From Bacteroidales bacterium (GTDB lineage: Bacteria; Bacteroidota; Bacteroidia; Bacteroidales; UBA10428), in contig JAFGQQ010000331.1 of NCBI GenBank assembly GCA_016935595.1, positions 1-10,624 of the forward strand: DNA of 10,624 nt. Reading direction: 5' to 3'. Both the position numbers and the translations under genes were made by a program. A model generated the notes under the pieces. That model was not told the origin of the DNA and searched no databases. It worked only from the letters and a program-made list of their open reading frames with translations. Each line of letters opens with the position of its first letter. The first letter of the stretch is position 1. Shown here piece after piece: positions 1-7,075 of the stretch.

Positions 1-436
1 AATTTACTCTTGCTTTTATATTAATTTGCGGTGTTATGCCAACATTGCTGGTAAAGGCAAAATTACCAATATCATTGGTTTTAAGTTTTAGGCCAATTGG
101 TATATTTACATATTGTAATTTATAAGTAACTTTAGTGTTTGGATCAATATTTTCAAAAGAGGTATCAGAAGTAGCTAATTCAAAGGCTTCAGTAAATTCT
201 AATTTACCACCAACATTATTAATTGAAATTCCGGTTGCAAAAGCATAATTATCGGTAAAATAACCATCCATAACTAATCCTATATTAACACCCATCCGTG
301 AGCCTCCATTACTTATATTTTTAACATCAGGCGAAAGCCAGCTGATTTTTGGCTCGACAAATATGCCAAATTTAACACCTTGCGAAAATAAAATTATTGG
401 TATTTGCAGGCAGAATAATAAAGTTAATTTTTTCAT
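1..436 (-). CDS. PorT-like outer membrane beta-barrel protein (partial, 3' end beyond window)
   Basis: Reading leftwards from the ATG at 436-434, the frame stays open for 145 codons to the window edge, so only the N-terminal part is visible. The protein starts with a signal peptide (MKKLTLLFCLQIPIILFS, then QG), as in exported Bacteroidota proteins. The mature part alternates short beta strands and turns: GVKFGIFVEPKISWLSP, then MGVNIGLVMDGYFTDNYAFATGIS, then a strand with LQYVNIPIGLKLK. The last pattern, Y(V/L)xIPxxLK, is typical of the 'outer membrane protein beta-barrel' (PorT family) group of small 8-strand barrels. That family name does not mean it is the type IX secretion component PorT; most members have no known role. 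A TATTTTTG promoter motif lies 65 nt upstream of the start. It is divergent from gldB. The family call is fairly firm; the function is unknown. Confidence 0.75.
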   Translation of the reverse strand, partial: MKKLTLLFCLQIPIILFSQGVKFGIFVEPKISWLSPDVKNISNGGSRMGVNIGLVMDGYFTDNYAFATGISINNVGGKLEFTEAFELATSDTSFENIDPNTKVTYKLQYVNIPIGLKLKTNDIGNFAFTSNVGITPQINIKARVN

Positions 437-500
437 AATTAATTAATTTAATTTAGATTAATTAAAATATTGTATTTTTTATATATCAAATTATTATATA

Positions 501-508
501 CAAAAATA
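501..508 (-). promoter_or_regulatory. Bacteroidota -7 promoter motif for the PorT-like gene
   Basis: On the minus strand this reads TATTTTTG, an exact match to the Bacteroidota -7 consensus TAnnTTTG. It lies about 65 nt upstream of the ATG of the leftward barrel gene. I see no convincing TTTG -33 box at the usual spacing, so the call rests on the -7 element and its position. Confidence 0.4.
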
Positions 509-611
509 TCTATTTTTATTATTAAGTAAATAATCAATTAAATTAGTTATTAACTAATTATATAATTTCTTAACATTTTAAATGTAATTATTAAAAATAT
601 TTTGATTTTAA

Positions 612-643
612 TTTGAAGCTGCTTTAATTTGTTCATATCTTTT
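612..643 (+). promoter_or_regulatory. Possible gldB promoter
   Basis: TTTG (612-615) is followed after 20 nt by TATCTTTT (636-643), one mismatch from the Bacteroidota -7 consensus TAnnTTTG. The spacing fits the usual -33/-7 arrangement. The transcript would have only about a 10-nt leader before the ATG at 661, which is short, so this is tentative. The rest of the 224-nt divergent gap (437-660) is very AT-rich and shows nothing else recognisable. Confidence 0.25.
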
Positions 644-660
644 CACTTAATATAATTGAT

Positions 661-1662
661 ATGAAAAAACTATTATCATTAATAGTACTATTTAGTATAA
701 TAGCATCTTGCCAGCAAAACGAATATAAAGTTAATTTATCAGGAATAGAAGTTGACACTGAAATTGAAAGGCTTGAAAAAGACCTGTTTGAAATTAATAT
801 CGATAGCATTGAACCAGCCATTGATTATTTAAAAGAAAAGTACGGATTTTTTTTAACCCTTTATTCATCATTGGTTATTAGAATTGGGAATCCCGATTTT
901 CCTAATTACACGGATAATTTAAAATTATTCCTGACAGATTATTCTGTCTACCAGTCGCTCGATATTACCACGCAAAAATATCAATCTGTTAAATTTTTAG
1001 AAGATGGCTTAAATCAAGCCTTCAGGTATTACAAGTATTATTTCCCTGATAAAGCTATTCCACAGATATATACAATTGTAACAGGTTTTAACCAATCAAT
1101 TATAACTGATGAAAATATTCTAGCCATTGCCCTGGATAAATACCTGGGCAGGGATTGTGAAATATATGACCGTTTAATGATTAATAATTATTTAAAATTA
1201 AACATGCACAAAGATATGATTATACCGGATTGTATGAAAGCATGGGCATTTACCGAGTTTCCTTACAATGATTCAATTGACAACTTAATAACCAATATGC
1301 TTTATAATGGGAAAATACATTATTTCCAGCAATGCATGTTGCCTGAAACTGCTGATTCGATAATAATGGGTTTTACTCAGAATCAAATCGAGTGGTGTGA
1401 AAAGTATGAAAAACAAATGTGGGAATATTTAGTGGAGAAGAAATTACTTTATAATAATGAGATTTTGACTATCAATAAATTCACAAAAGATTCACCTTTT
1501 ACCAAAGATTTTGACAGGGATTCACCAGGGAGGGCAGCCAATTGGTTAGGCTGGCAAATAATAAAATCCTACATGAAAAGAAATCCAAAGGTTTCACTTA
1601 ATGAATTGATGAAAAACAATAATTACCAGGAAATTTTTTTGAAAGCAAAATACCGGCCATAA
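661..1662 (+). CDS. gldB: Gliding motility lipoprotein GldB
   Basis: This 333-residue protein is close to the usual GldB length (about 320). It has a lipoprotein signal: a hydrophobic stretch ending IIASC, with the lipidated cysteine at residue 17 and QQ after it. Family-typical segments follow in order: IPQIYTIVTGFN (133-144), a LDKYLGRD block (158-165), and near the C-terminus SPGRAANWLGWQIIKSYM (288-305), then YQEIF and a terminal KYRP. In gliding Flavobacteriia GldB is an envelope lipoprotein needed for gliding; its molecular role is unknown. Homologues are also common in non-gliding Bacteroidota, so its presence does not show motility. gldC, its usual neighbour in Flavobacterium, is not here: a convergent ferredoxin gene follows after a terminator. 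The start is the only ATG that gives the signal peptide. High confidence for the family. Confidence 0.9.
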   Translation: MKKLLSLIVLFSIIASCQQNEYKVNLSGIEVDTEIERLEKDLFEINIDSIEPAIDYLKEKYGFFLTLYSSLVIRIGNPDFPNYTDNLKLFLTDYSVYQSLDITTQKYQSVKFLEDGLNQAFRYYKYYFPDKAIPQIYTIVTGFNQSIITDENILAIALDKYLGRDCEIYDRLMINNYLKLNMHKDMIIPDCMKAWAFTEFPYNDSIDNLITNMLYNGKIHYFQQCMLPETADSIIMGFTQNQIEWCEKYEKQMWEYLVEKKLLYNNEILTINKFTKDSPFTKDFDRDSPGRAANWLGWQIIKSYMKRNPKVSLNELMKNNNYQEIFLKAKYRP

Positions 1663-1663
1663 C

Positions 1664-1690
1664 AAAAAAACCCACTAATTGTGGGTTTTG
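1664..1690. terminator. Bidirectional rho-independent terminator between gldB and the ferredoxin gene
   Basis: AAAACCCAC (1667-1675) pairs perfectly with GTGGGTTTT (1681-1689) around a 5-nt loop, TAATT. On the minus strand the stem runs into seven T residues (complement of A 1664-1670), a good intrinsic terminator for the ferredoxin gene. On the plus strand the T tract is only TTTT and overlaps the stem, but the hairpin begins just after the gldB stop codon, so it probably serves both convergent genes. Confidence 0.85.
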
Positions 1691-1711
1691 ACAATTATTT
1701 ATACTAACAGA

Positions 1712-1879
1712 TCATTCCGGGCTAATTGCCTCAACCGGACAAACATCTGCGCATGCTCCACAGTCGGTACATAAATCCGGGTCTATTTTATAAATATCAC
1801 CCTCAGAAATAGCTTCAACAGGGCATTCATCAATACATGAGCCGCAAGCTGTACATTCGTCACTAATTACATATGCCAT
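1712..1879 (-). CDS. 2[4Fe-4S] ferredoxin, 55 residues
   Basis: Reading leftwards from the ATG at 1879 gives a 55-residue protein starting MAYVISDECTACGSC and ending PVEAISPE. It has two classic CxxCxxCxxxCP motifs: C9, C12, C15, C19 and C37, C40, C43, C47, each followed by a proline, as in clostridial-type bacterial ferredoxins holding two [4Fe-4S] clusters. The two halves are an obvious internal duplication (DEC..CGSC..ECPVEAIS and DLC..CGAC..VCPVEAIS). Such proteins are soluble low-potential electron carriers, for example for 2-oxoacid:ferredoxin oxidoreductases, hydrogenases or Rnf, and suggest anaerobic or micro-oxic metabolism. It is a single-gene unit with its own promoter motif at 1949-1956 and terminator at 1664-1690. 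No partner enzyme is adjacent, so the physiological partner is unknown. Confidence 0.95.
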   Translation of the reverse strand: MAYVISDECTACGSCIDECPVEAISEGDIYKIDPDLCTDCGACADVCPVEAISPE

Positions 1880-1948
1880 TTTATATAAATTTTTTAATTA
1901 ATAATTTTTTTTTATTACAATTTTTAACCAAGTTAAAAACTAAAGGTG

Positions 1949-1956
1949 CAAATATA
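1949..1956 (-). promoter_or_regulatory. Bacteroidota -7 promoter motif for the ferredoxin gene
   Basis: The minus strand reads TATATTTG, an exact TAnnTTTG match, 70 nt upstream of the ferredoxin ATG. No clear -33 TTTG is visible at about 20 nt further upstream. Confidence 0.4.
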
Positions 1957-2062
1957 TAAAATATATTATTCTATTTTTATGTTGTTAAAAATAAATACTA
2001 TACTAATTAAATTACAATTTATACTTTAAAAAGTTTATGGTTTTAAGCAATTTAACACAATT

Positions 2063-2084
2063 ATTGCATCTAAAAATGTGCAAT
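2063..2084 (-). terminator. Weak hairpin downstream of the TSUP gene
   Basis: ATTGCA (2063-2068) and TGCAAT (2079-2084) form a perfect 6-bp inverted repeat with a 10-nt loop, 11 nt past the end of the leftward TSUP gene. There is no proper T tract on the minus strand, so it is only a possible terminator or a 3'-end stabilising hairpin. Confidence 0.25.
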
Positions 2085-2094
2085 TAAATATTAA

Positions 2095-2463
2095 TTACTT
2101 CCCAAAAATCATCCTCAGGGCAGCAACTATCATTAGCACACCAAATACTTTTTTTAAAATTTTATCGGGTAAATTAACTGAAATTAACGAACCTAAATAA
2201 CTTCCGAGTATGAATGTGATTATTAATATTAAAGCAAACTTATAATTCACATAACCGTTTTTATGGTAATTGATTACTGCCAGTATGCCAACCGGAAACA
2301 ACAAAACTGCCAGGCTTGTGCCTTGAGCCTGATGCTGGGTAAAACCAAGTATAAATACCAAAGCTGGAACAATTACTATACCTCCGCCAACACCAAGGGC
2401 GCCGGCAACAATTCCTGCCAGAATACCGATAATGCTTAGTATTACTATTTCATTTATTGTCAT
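2095..2463 (-). CDS. Half-size TSUP (TauE/SafE-family) membrane permease
   Basis: This 122-residue, very hydrophobic protein carries the TSUP signature: a glycine-rich first segment GILAGIVAGALGVGGGIVIVP (GVGGG at 24-28), then HQAQGTSLAVLL (44-55). Two further helices follow, near 75-95 and 103-120, ending in a short basic tail. Ordinary TauE/SafE proteins are about 250 residues and consist of two such halves in tandem; this one is a single half. It is not an obvious truncation, because start, stop and terminal helix are all clean. It presumably works as a homodimer. TSUP proteins move small sulfur- or carbon-containing anions (sulfite, sulfoacetate, thiosulfate and others); nothing here identifies the substrate. 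The ATG lies 12 nt after the stop of the large envelope gene, so the two are probably co-transcribed. Family confident, substrate unknown. Confidence 0.85.
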   Translation of the reverse strand: MTINEIVILSIIGILAGIVAGALGVGGGIVIVPALVFILGFTQHQAQGTSLAVLLFPVGILAVINYHKNGYVNYKFALILIITFILGSYLGSLISVNLPDKILKKVFGVLMIVAALRMIFGK

Positions 2464-2475
2464 AATGAATATAAA

Positions 2476-5400
2476 TTAAAAATCTAAATTTAAAGAAATA
2501 TAGAAAACACGAGGCAATAAAACTTTCGAATCAATACCATATGCCCAGTCCAGCCTGATAAAATAACCAAGCAATTGCATCCTCACTCCATAACCAAAAC
2601 CATAAATTATGGGATCTCTGTTCGATTCGATTACAACTGTCACATTACCGGCTTTCCTTACTTCTTTGTCATATGCATTTTCTCCTCCATAAGGATTTAG
2701 CCCTGTCCACGCACTTCCTATATCAAAAAAACCAACAACCTGAAAATTCGAAAAGAATTTAGAACTAATTGGATACGGAGAAAAATACCTGAATATTGGC
2801 CAGCGTATCTCACTGTTTATAACAACAAAATTATTTCCATTCCTGGCATTTTGATAAAATCCGCGCATATTTGTAGCAATTGCCTGGAAACCGTATTTTT
2901 CATATTCGTTTATAGGAATGCTATTGTCTCTTCTGGGAATTAACCAGTTATCAACCGATCCCAGGTAATATAATAGTCTCGATGTTCCAAAAGAAGTACT
3001 TCCGGCAATTCTTCCGGCGAATATTAAATCACGATGAATACGCTGATAATGCCTGAAATCGGCTCCTAAAACAAATAAATCTGTCTTTTTCTCATTAATA
3101 GTTTTATAAAATTCCCCAAATATTTTATACCTGGTACCATCATAAAGATTTATTCCCAGTTTGATAGAATTATCGAATATATATTCCAGCTTAATACCAG
3201 TCCATATTTTTGTTACATTTGGCTTACGTAAAGTATTAATGTCTTCTGAAATATAAACGCTTCTGTCTTCCCTGATACTAAAAGTAGTTTTAAACGCTTT
3301 AACCTGGTTATAAGGAATATTAAAAACGAACATTAAATTATTGGAATGTGTTTTTAAACTGGCATCGTATATGTTTTCATCTTCTTTAGTTACCATTTCA
3401 ATTAAAGCCTGCCTGTGAAATATTAACTGTTTGTCGATGCGGTTTTTTAAATTCTCAAAACTTACCAGGTATTCATTGCTGTTTAAATTTCTCGATAACC
3501 TGAAGCCCCCTGTAATTTTATAATCTTCAAATAAATCATTGGTGCCAATTTTAAACAAACCATTGGTGCCTGGATTAAAATACCTTCCGTTTCCAGTAAA
3601 AGGCTGATAAGAGGCATTCATAAAACCAAAATCGATCTGGCTTACAACAAAATTAGGGTAAAAAGCTGTTTGATAAATTCTTATTTGAGGTAAATCCGAT
3701 TCATCATCAATTACTTTTTTACCCGGGAAATTTATAATAGGATTTAAATCTTTATCGAATGTATATCTCTTTTCAATCTCAAAAATATAATTATTAATAT
3801 CAATATCACTTTTTAAATATAATAAGGGATCCTGCAGTCTTTTAATTACTGAATCGGGTAATGTATTATCGATAGTTTTTTCATATTTTTCTTTTGAAAG
3901 CCGGATGCTATCTCTCTTGAAAATCTTATCGAAATAATATTTTTTGTATTTTGTTTTTTCAAGAGTATCAGGTTTTTTAAACGACAGGTCTTTATAAAAT
4001 AAATGATATCTTTTTTTTCTAAATAAAATTTCACCTATCTTCTTATCATTTAAAGAATAATATTGTTCATTAATATTAACCGGGTAATCTGAAATAGAAG
4101 TATTTGAAGTTACATATTTGTAATGGATTGCCGTATCGATATAACTTATAGCGCTATCAAGCTGAACCATATAACGATTAAGAATCCCATTCTCATCACT
4201 TAAATAAATATATTCGTTCTTATTAATTTCAAAAGCTTCATAATCATCCGATACATTTTCGCTTGTAAGCTTAATTAATTTATCTGAGTTATTCTCATAA
4301 TTATAAATAAATAAATCATAATGGTCATTATTTATCAGGTTAATATTTTTATCTAACCTCAATGTGTCGGAAATACGATTTGAGCTAAAAATTATTTTTT
4401 GTGAATTATCAATAAAACGGGGTTGAATATCATCGGCAATATCGTTAGTAACCTGGAAATTTGTTGAAGAAGTAAGATTATGGACAAAAATATCGGTTTG
4501 CCCGTTCCTGGCTCCTGATAAAACTAATAGGTATCCATTTTTTGAATACGAAAAACCTAATATTTTTTCAAAATAAAGAAAATTCTTACTAATCAGTTCT
4601 TTTGTTTCAACATTATAAAAATACAATTTTATACCACCTTTCTCTTCTGTGAAAAATGAGATGATTTTACTTGAAGGATGCCAGGCCATAACCGGAAATG
4701 TATAATCAGTTTCTTGCCTGAGCTTGAATCCTCTTTTAAATATTTTCTTTTTCCGCTGAGTTTCGGTGTTATAAAGCCATATTATATATTTACCTAATTC
4801 ATTTGTGGAATAAGCAATATATTTATAATTAGGACTTACACTTATATTCTGGTATACCCTGGCTTTTTTTGTTCTTTTAATTATTTTACCTGTTTCATCA
4901 AATTCAGCCATTTCGTATTGATTACAATACTGTTTAAAATAATAATCCTCCCACTCTTTAATCAGATGCTTCATTTTAATTCCCAGCACATTAAAAAAGC
5001 CTTTATTGGAATTCTTATTTAACCTGGTTAAATATATTATACTGGGTATAATTGATTTGCCATATGTTAGAGCCAGATATCTCCATAATGAATGACCTGC
5101 AATTATAGCATCCTCATCAGTAAGTTTTGAAAACTTCCTGTATTTTCCTGACAAAATCCCGTCCTTAAGTTTGTTTTCGAATTCAACGTTCCATTCTTCG
5201 GCAATATAGGAAATTAATCCTTTTACATACCAATCGGGCAAATTAAGTGAGGCAAGATTTGTAACTCTATCGCGAATATTGTTACCAACAAGCATTTCGG
5301 TAATAATAACTTCACAAATGGCTTTGTTAATTTGTCGTTCTAATTGCCTGTGATCCTGTTCATAATAAATAAAAACTTTATTATCTAATATTTTTGTAAC

Positions 5401-5763
5401 TCCTCCCAAATTCTCAGTCTCTTCACCTGTAATAAGGCCAATATTGCTTTGACGAAAATCAGTAAGTTTATTATAAATTATGAATATTAATCTTTTATCT
5501 AATTTATAATCGAAAAAATTTTCAATTTCAATAATTTTATCCTGGGCATACTTTGCAGTATATTGAGCAAGGTTTTTACCAAACTGGTTAAAATAAGCAT
5601 CAAAATTCTCGAACCTGTAATACGACCAAATAAAATCGTTATATTGAAGACGGTTTTTACCAAATGTCATTTCCAATCCATTGTAGAATTGACTATTTGC
5701 CTGGCATACAAATAAAAAAGCACAAATTATCGAATAAAAAAATATGCGAAACCGTTTCAACAT
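2476..5763 (-). CDS. Envelope fusion: degenerate peptidase-like domain, TolB-like propeller, Omp85-type barrel
   Basis: This 1095-residue exported protein has a signal peptide at about 1-24. Residues 25-285 resemble the peptidase-MA/gluzincin domains that precede TolB-like propellers in Bacteroidota: LPDWYVKGLISY (175-186) and GHSLWRYL (223-230) sit where active relatives have the zinc-site helix and a GYS-type motif. The catalytic HExxH position reads CEVII (150-154), so it is probably inactive. Residues 300-600 hold five or six PD40/WD40-like blades, e.g. SPNYKYIAYST (310-320), WHPSSKIISFF (361-371) and QKIIFSSNR (455-463). After a charged linker, residues 700-1095 form a beta-barrel with Omp85 hallmarks: an RGF lid motif (967-969), GFFDIGSAW (1011-1019) and a C-terminal aromatic residue (ending SLNLDF). 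It is therefore probably outer-membrane anchored with the other domains outside the barrel. First gene of a unit with the TSUP gene. Function unknown. Confidence 0.8.
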   Translation of the reverse strand: MLKRFRIFFYSIICAFLFVCQANSQFYNGLEMTFGKNRLQYNDFIWSYYRFENFDAYFNQFGKNLAQYTAKYAQDKIIEIENFFDYKLDKRLIFIIYNKLTDFRQSNIGLITGEETENLGGVTKILDNKVFIYYEQDHRQLERQINKAICEVIITEMLVGNNIRDRVTNLASLNLPDWYVKGLISYIAEEWNVEFENKLKDGILSGKYRKFSKLTDEDAIIAGHSLWRYLALTYGKSIIPSIIYLTRLNKNSNKGFFNVLGIKMKHLIKEWEDYYFKQYCNQYEMAEFDETGKIIKRTKKARVYQNISVSPNYKYIAYSTNELGKYIIWLYNTETQRKKKIFKRGFKLRQETDYTFPVMAWHPSSKIISFFTEEKGGIKLYFYNVETKELISKNFLYFEKILGFSYSKNGYLLVLSGARNGQTDIFVHNLTSSTNFQVTNDIADDIQPRFIDNSQKIIFSSNRISDTLRLDKNINLINNDHYDLFIYNYENNSDKLIKLTSENVSDDYEAFEINKNEYIYLSDENGILNRYMVQLDSAISYIDTAIHYKYVTSNTSISDYPVNINEQYYSLNDKKIGEILFRKKRYHLFYKDLSFKKPDTLEKTKYKKYYFDKIFKRDSIRLSKEKYEKTIDNTLPDSVIKRLQDPLLYLKSDIDINNYIFEIEKRYTFDKDLNPIINFPGKKVIDDESDLPQIRIYQTAFYPNFVVSQIDFGFMNASYQPFTGNGRYFNPGTNGLFKIGTNDLFEDYKITGGFRLSRNLNSNEYLVSFENLKNRIDKQLIFHRQALIEMVTKEDENIYDASLKTHSNNLMFVFNIPYNQVKAFKTTFSIREDRSVYISEDINTLRKPNVTKIWTGIKLEYIFDNSIKLGINLYDGTRYKIFGEFYKTINEKKTDLFVLGADFRHYQRIHRDLIFAGRIAGSTSFGTSRLLYYLGSVDNWLIPRRDNSIPINEYEKYGFQAIATNMRGFYQNARNGNNFVVINSEIRWPIFRYFSPYPISSKFFSNFQVVGFFDIGSAWTGLNPYGGENAYDKEVRKAGNVTVVIESNRDPIIYGFGYGVRMQLLGYFIRLDWAYGIDSKVLLPRVFYISLNLDF

Positions 5764-5819
5764 GAATTATAAAAATTAAGAAACGTTAAATTTAGTTAAT
5801 ATATTAACTTTTTAAAAAA

Positions 5820-5853
5820 CAAAACGTATTCTTTGTTAATTTCGTTTACCCAA
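5820..5853 (-). promoter_or_regulatory. Possible promoter of the large envelope gene and TSUP unit
   Basis: On the minus strand TACGTTTTG (complement of 5820-5828) approximates TAnnTTTG with one extra base. A TTG (complement of 5851-5853) lies 22 nt further upstream as a possible -33 box. It is about 57 nt before the ATG at 5763. Weak match; position is the main support. Confidence 0.25.
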
Positions 5854-5872
5854 GAATATCTTATAAATTTAG

Positions 5873-5880
5873 TATTTTTG
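5873..5880 (+). promoter_or_regulatory. Bacteroidota -7 promoter motif for the DUF1573 gene
   Basis: TATTTTTG exactly matches TAnnTTTG and ends 28 nt before the ATG at 5909. The same octamer precedes two other genes in this window (501-508 minus, 7031-7038 plus). No strong -33 TTTG is seen at standard spacing. Confidence 0.45.
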
Positions 5881-5908
5881 TTGAAATAAATTAAGTAAAT
5901 TAATTGTC

Positions 5909-7006
5909 ATGAAAAAAATAATTCTTATTGTTATTGGTACTTTACTATTTAATATATATATGGCCAGCCAGCAAAAAGAAGCGACCATCTCATTTGCTGA
6001 AGAAGACTATAATTATGGAAATATTAAGGAAGAAGACGGTCCGATTGCACATTCCTTCGAATTTACAAATACAGGCAGTTTACCATTAGTTATTTATGAA
6101 GTTAAACCTTCATGTGGATGTACAACTCCAAACTGGTCGAAAGAACCAATTAAACCAGGCGAAAAAGGATATATAGAAGTAACTTTTGACCCGAAAAGAA
6201 GACCCGGGAAATTTAATAAAAGCATTTCTGTTAATTCAAATGATCCGGAAGGGATTGTTGTTCTGAGAATTAAGGGAAATGTTATTCCAAAAGAAAAAAC
6301 GGTTGAAGACATTTATCCATACCTGACAGGCGGTTTAAGATTTAAGAGTAATCATTTTTCACTAAATCAAGTGTTAATTAATGAAATAAAAACTGAAAAT
6401 TTCGAAGTTTTAAATGTTTCAAGCGAACCAATTCAAATTGGTTTTAAAAATCTGCCTAAACATTTGAAAATTAATGTAGTTCCTGAAAAAATAGATCCAA
6501 ATGAACAAGGTAATATTCAAATTACCTACGATCCAAAATTAAAAGATGATTGGGGATTTGTTATTGACAATATATATATGTTACAAAATGGCAAGGAAGT
6601 TAATAACAATAAATTTACCGTAAGCGCCAGAATTGAAGAAGATTTCTCACATTTAACTGAAGAAGAACTGGCCAATGCACCTTTAATTAAATTTGATAAT
6701 ATGGAATATGATTTTGGTACCATAAATCAACAAACAAAAGTTGAGTATAATTTTGTTTTTAAAAATACTGGTAAAAGCGATTTAATAATAAGAAAAATAA
6801 AACCAAGCTGCGGATGTACAGCTGTCGAACCGAAAGAAAAAATTATTCCACCCGGTAAATCGAGCTCAATTAAAGCAATATTTAGTGCAGGATCGAGACA
6901 AGGAAATCAAAATAAATCTATTTCGGTTTATTCTAACGATCCTAAAAATTCAAAAGTTGTTATAAAATTAAAAGGTAACGTCCAATCAAATGCCCAATCC
7001 AATTAA
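5909..7006 (+). CDS. Secreted protein with two DUF1573 domains flanking an Ig-like domain
   Basis: This 365-residue protein has an N-terminal signal peptide (about 1-20, ending IYMAS before QQKE). The first DUF1573 domain (about 28-126) has the family markers: DYNYGNIKEEDG, then FTNTGSLPLVI, then a PSCGCT motif (67-72), a PGEKG turn, and NSNDPEG near the end. The second (about 258-358) repeats all of these: EYDFGTINQQ, FKNTGKSDLII, PSCGCT (299-304), PPGKSS and YSNDPKN. Between them, about 142-245, lies an ASPM/Hydin-like Ig fold without CGC. DUF1573 proteins are abundant, probably periplasmic or surface proteins of Bacteroidota, with no established biochemical role. The paired Cys-Gly-Cys could form a vicinal disulfide or bind metal; this is inference. 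The gene has its own promoter motif and a terminator overlapping its stop. It is divergent from the large envelope gene. Confidence 0.85.
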   Translation: MKKIILIVIGTLLFNIYMASQQKEATISFAEEDYNYGNIKEEDGPIAHSFEFTNTGSLPLVIYEVKPSCGCTTPNWSKEPIKPGEKGYIEVTFDPKRRPGKFNKSISVNSNDPEGIVVLRIKGNVIPKEKTVEDIYPYLTGGLRFKSNHFSLNQVLINEIKTENFEVLNVSSEPIQIGFKNLPKHLKINVVPEKIDPNEQGNIQITYDPKLKDDWGFVIDNIYMLQNGKEVNNNKFTVSARIEEDFSHLTEEELANAPLIKFDNMEYDFGTINQQTKVEYNFVFKNTGKSDLIIRKIKPSCGCTAVEPKEKIIPPGKSSSIKAIFSAGSRQGNQNKSISVYSNDPKNSKVVIKLKGNVQSNAQSN

Positions 7007-7028
7007 TTTTTAATTACTATTGGTTTTT
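6994..7028 (+). terminator. Rho-independent terminator overlapping the end of the DUF1573 gene
   Basis: CCAAT (6994-6998) pairs with ATTGG (7019-7023), and inside it AATTAA (7001-7006) pairs with TTAATT (7010-7015). A 2/3-nt internal loop separates the two stems, and five Ts (7024-7028) follow at once. The stem contains the stop codon (7004-7006). It is AT-rich, so moderate strength, but well formed. Confidence 0.55.
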
Positions 7029-7030
7029 CG

Positions 7031-7038
7031 TATTTTTG
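7031..7038 (+). promoter_or_regulatory. Bacteroidota -7 promoter motif for the kamA-like gene
   Basis: TATTTTTG, an exact TAnnTTTG match, lies 37 nt before the ATG at 7076 and only 2 nt after the T tract of the preceding terminator. Any -33 element would lie inside the terminator hairpin. Confidence 0.45.
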
Positions 7039-7075
7039 TTAATAGTATAAAATATAAATAAATATTTTAATTTAT

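Noticed and set aside
633..821. Open frame of 62 codons on the minus strand over the start of gldB
   Set aside because: It overlaps the well-supported gldB signal peptide region, has no recognisable family pattern, and reads as a chance frame opposite a Ser/Ile-rich sequence.
2082..2096. AT-only palindrome AATTAA-ATA-TTAATT at the end of the TSUP gene as a terminator
   Set aside because: It has no G-C pairs and no T tract, and such palindromes are common by chance in DNA of this composition.
6094..6723. Two minus-strand open frames (6094-6312 and 6526-6723) inside the DUF1573 gene
   Set aside because: Both lie opposite clearly conserved DUF1573 or Ig-like coding sequence and have no start context or family pattern of their own.
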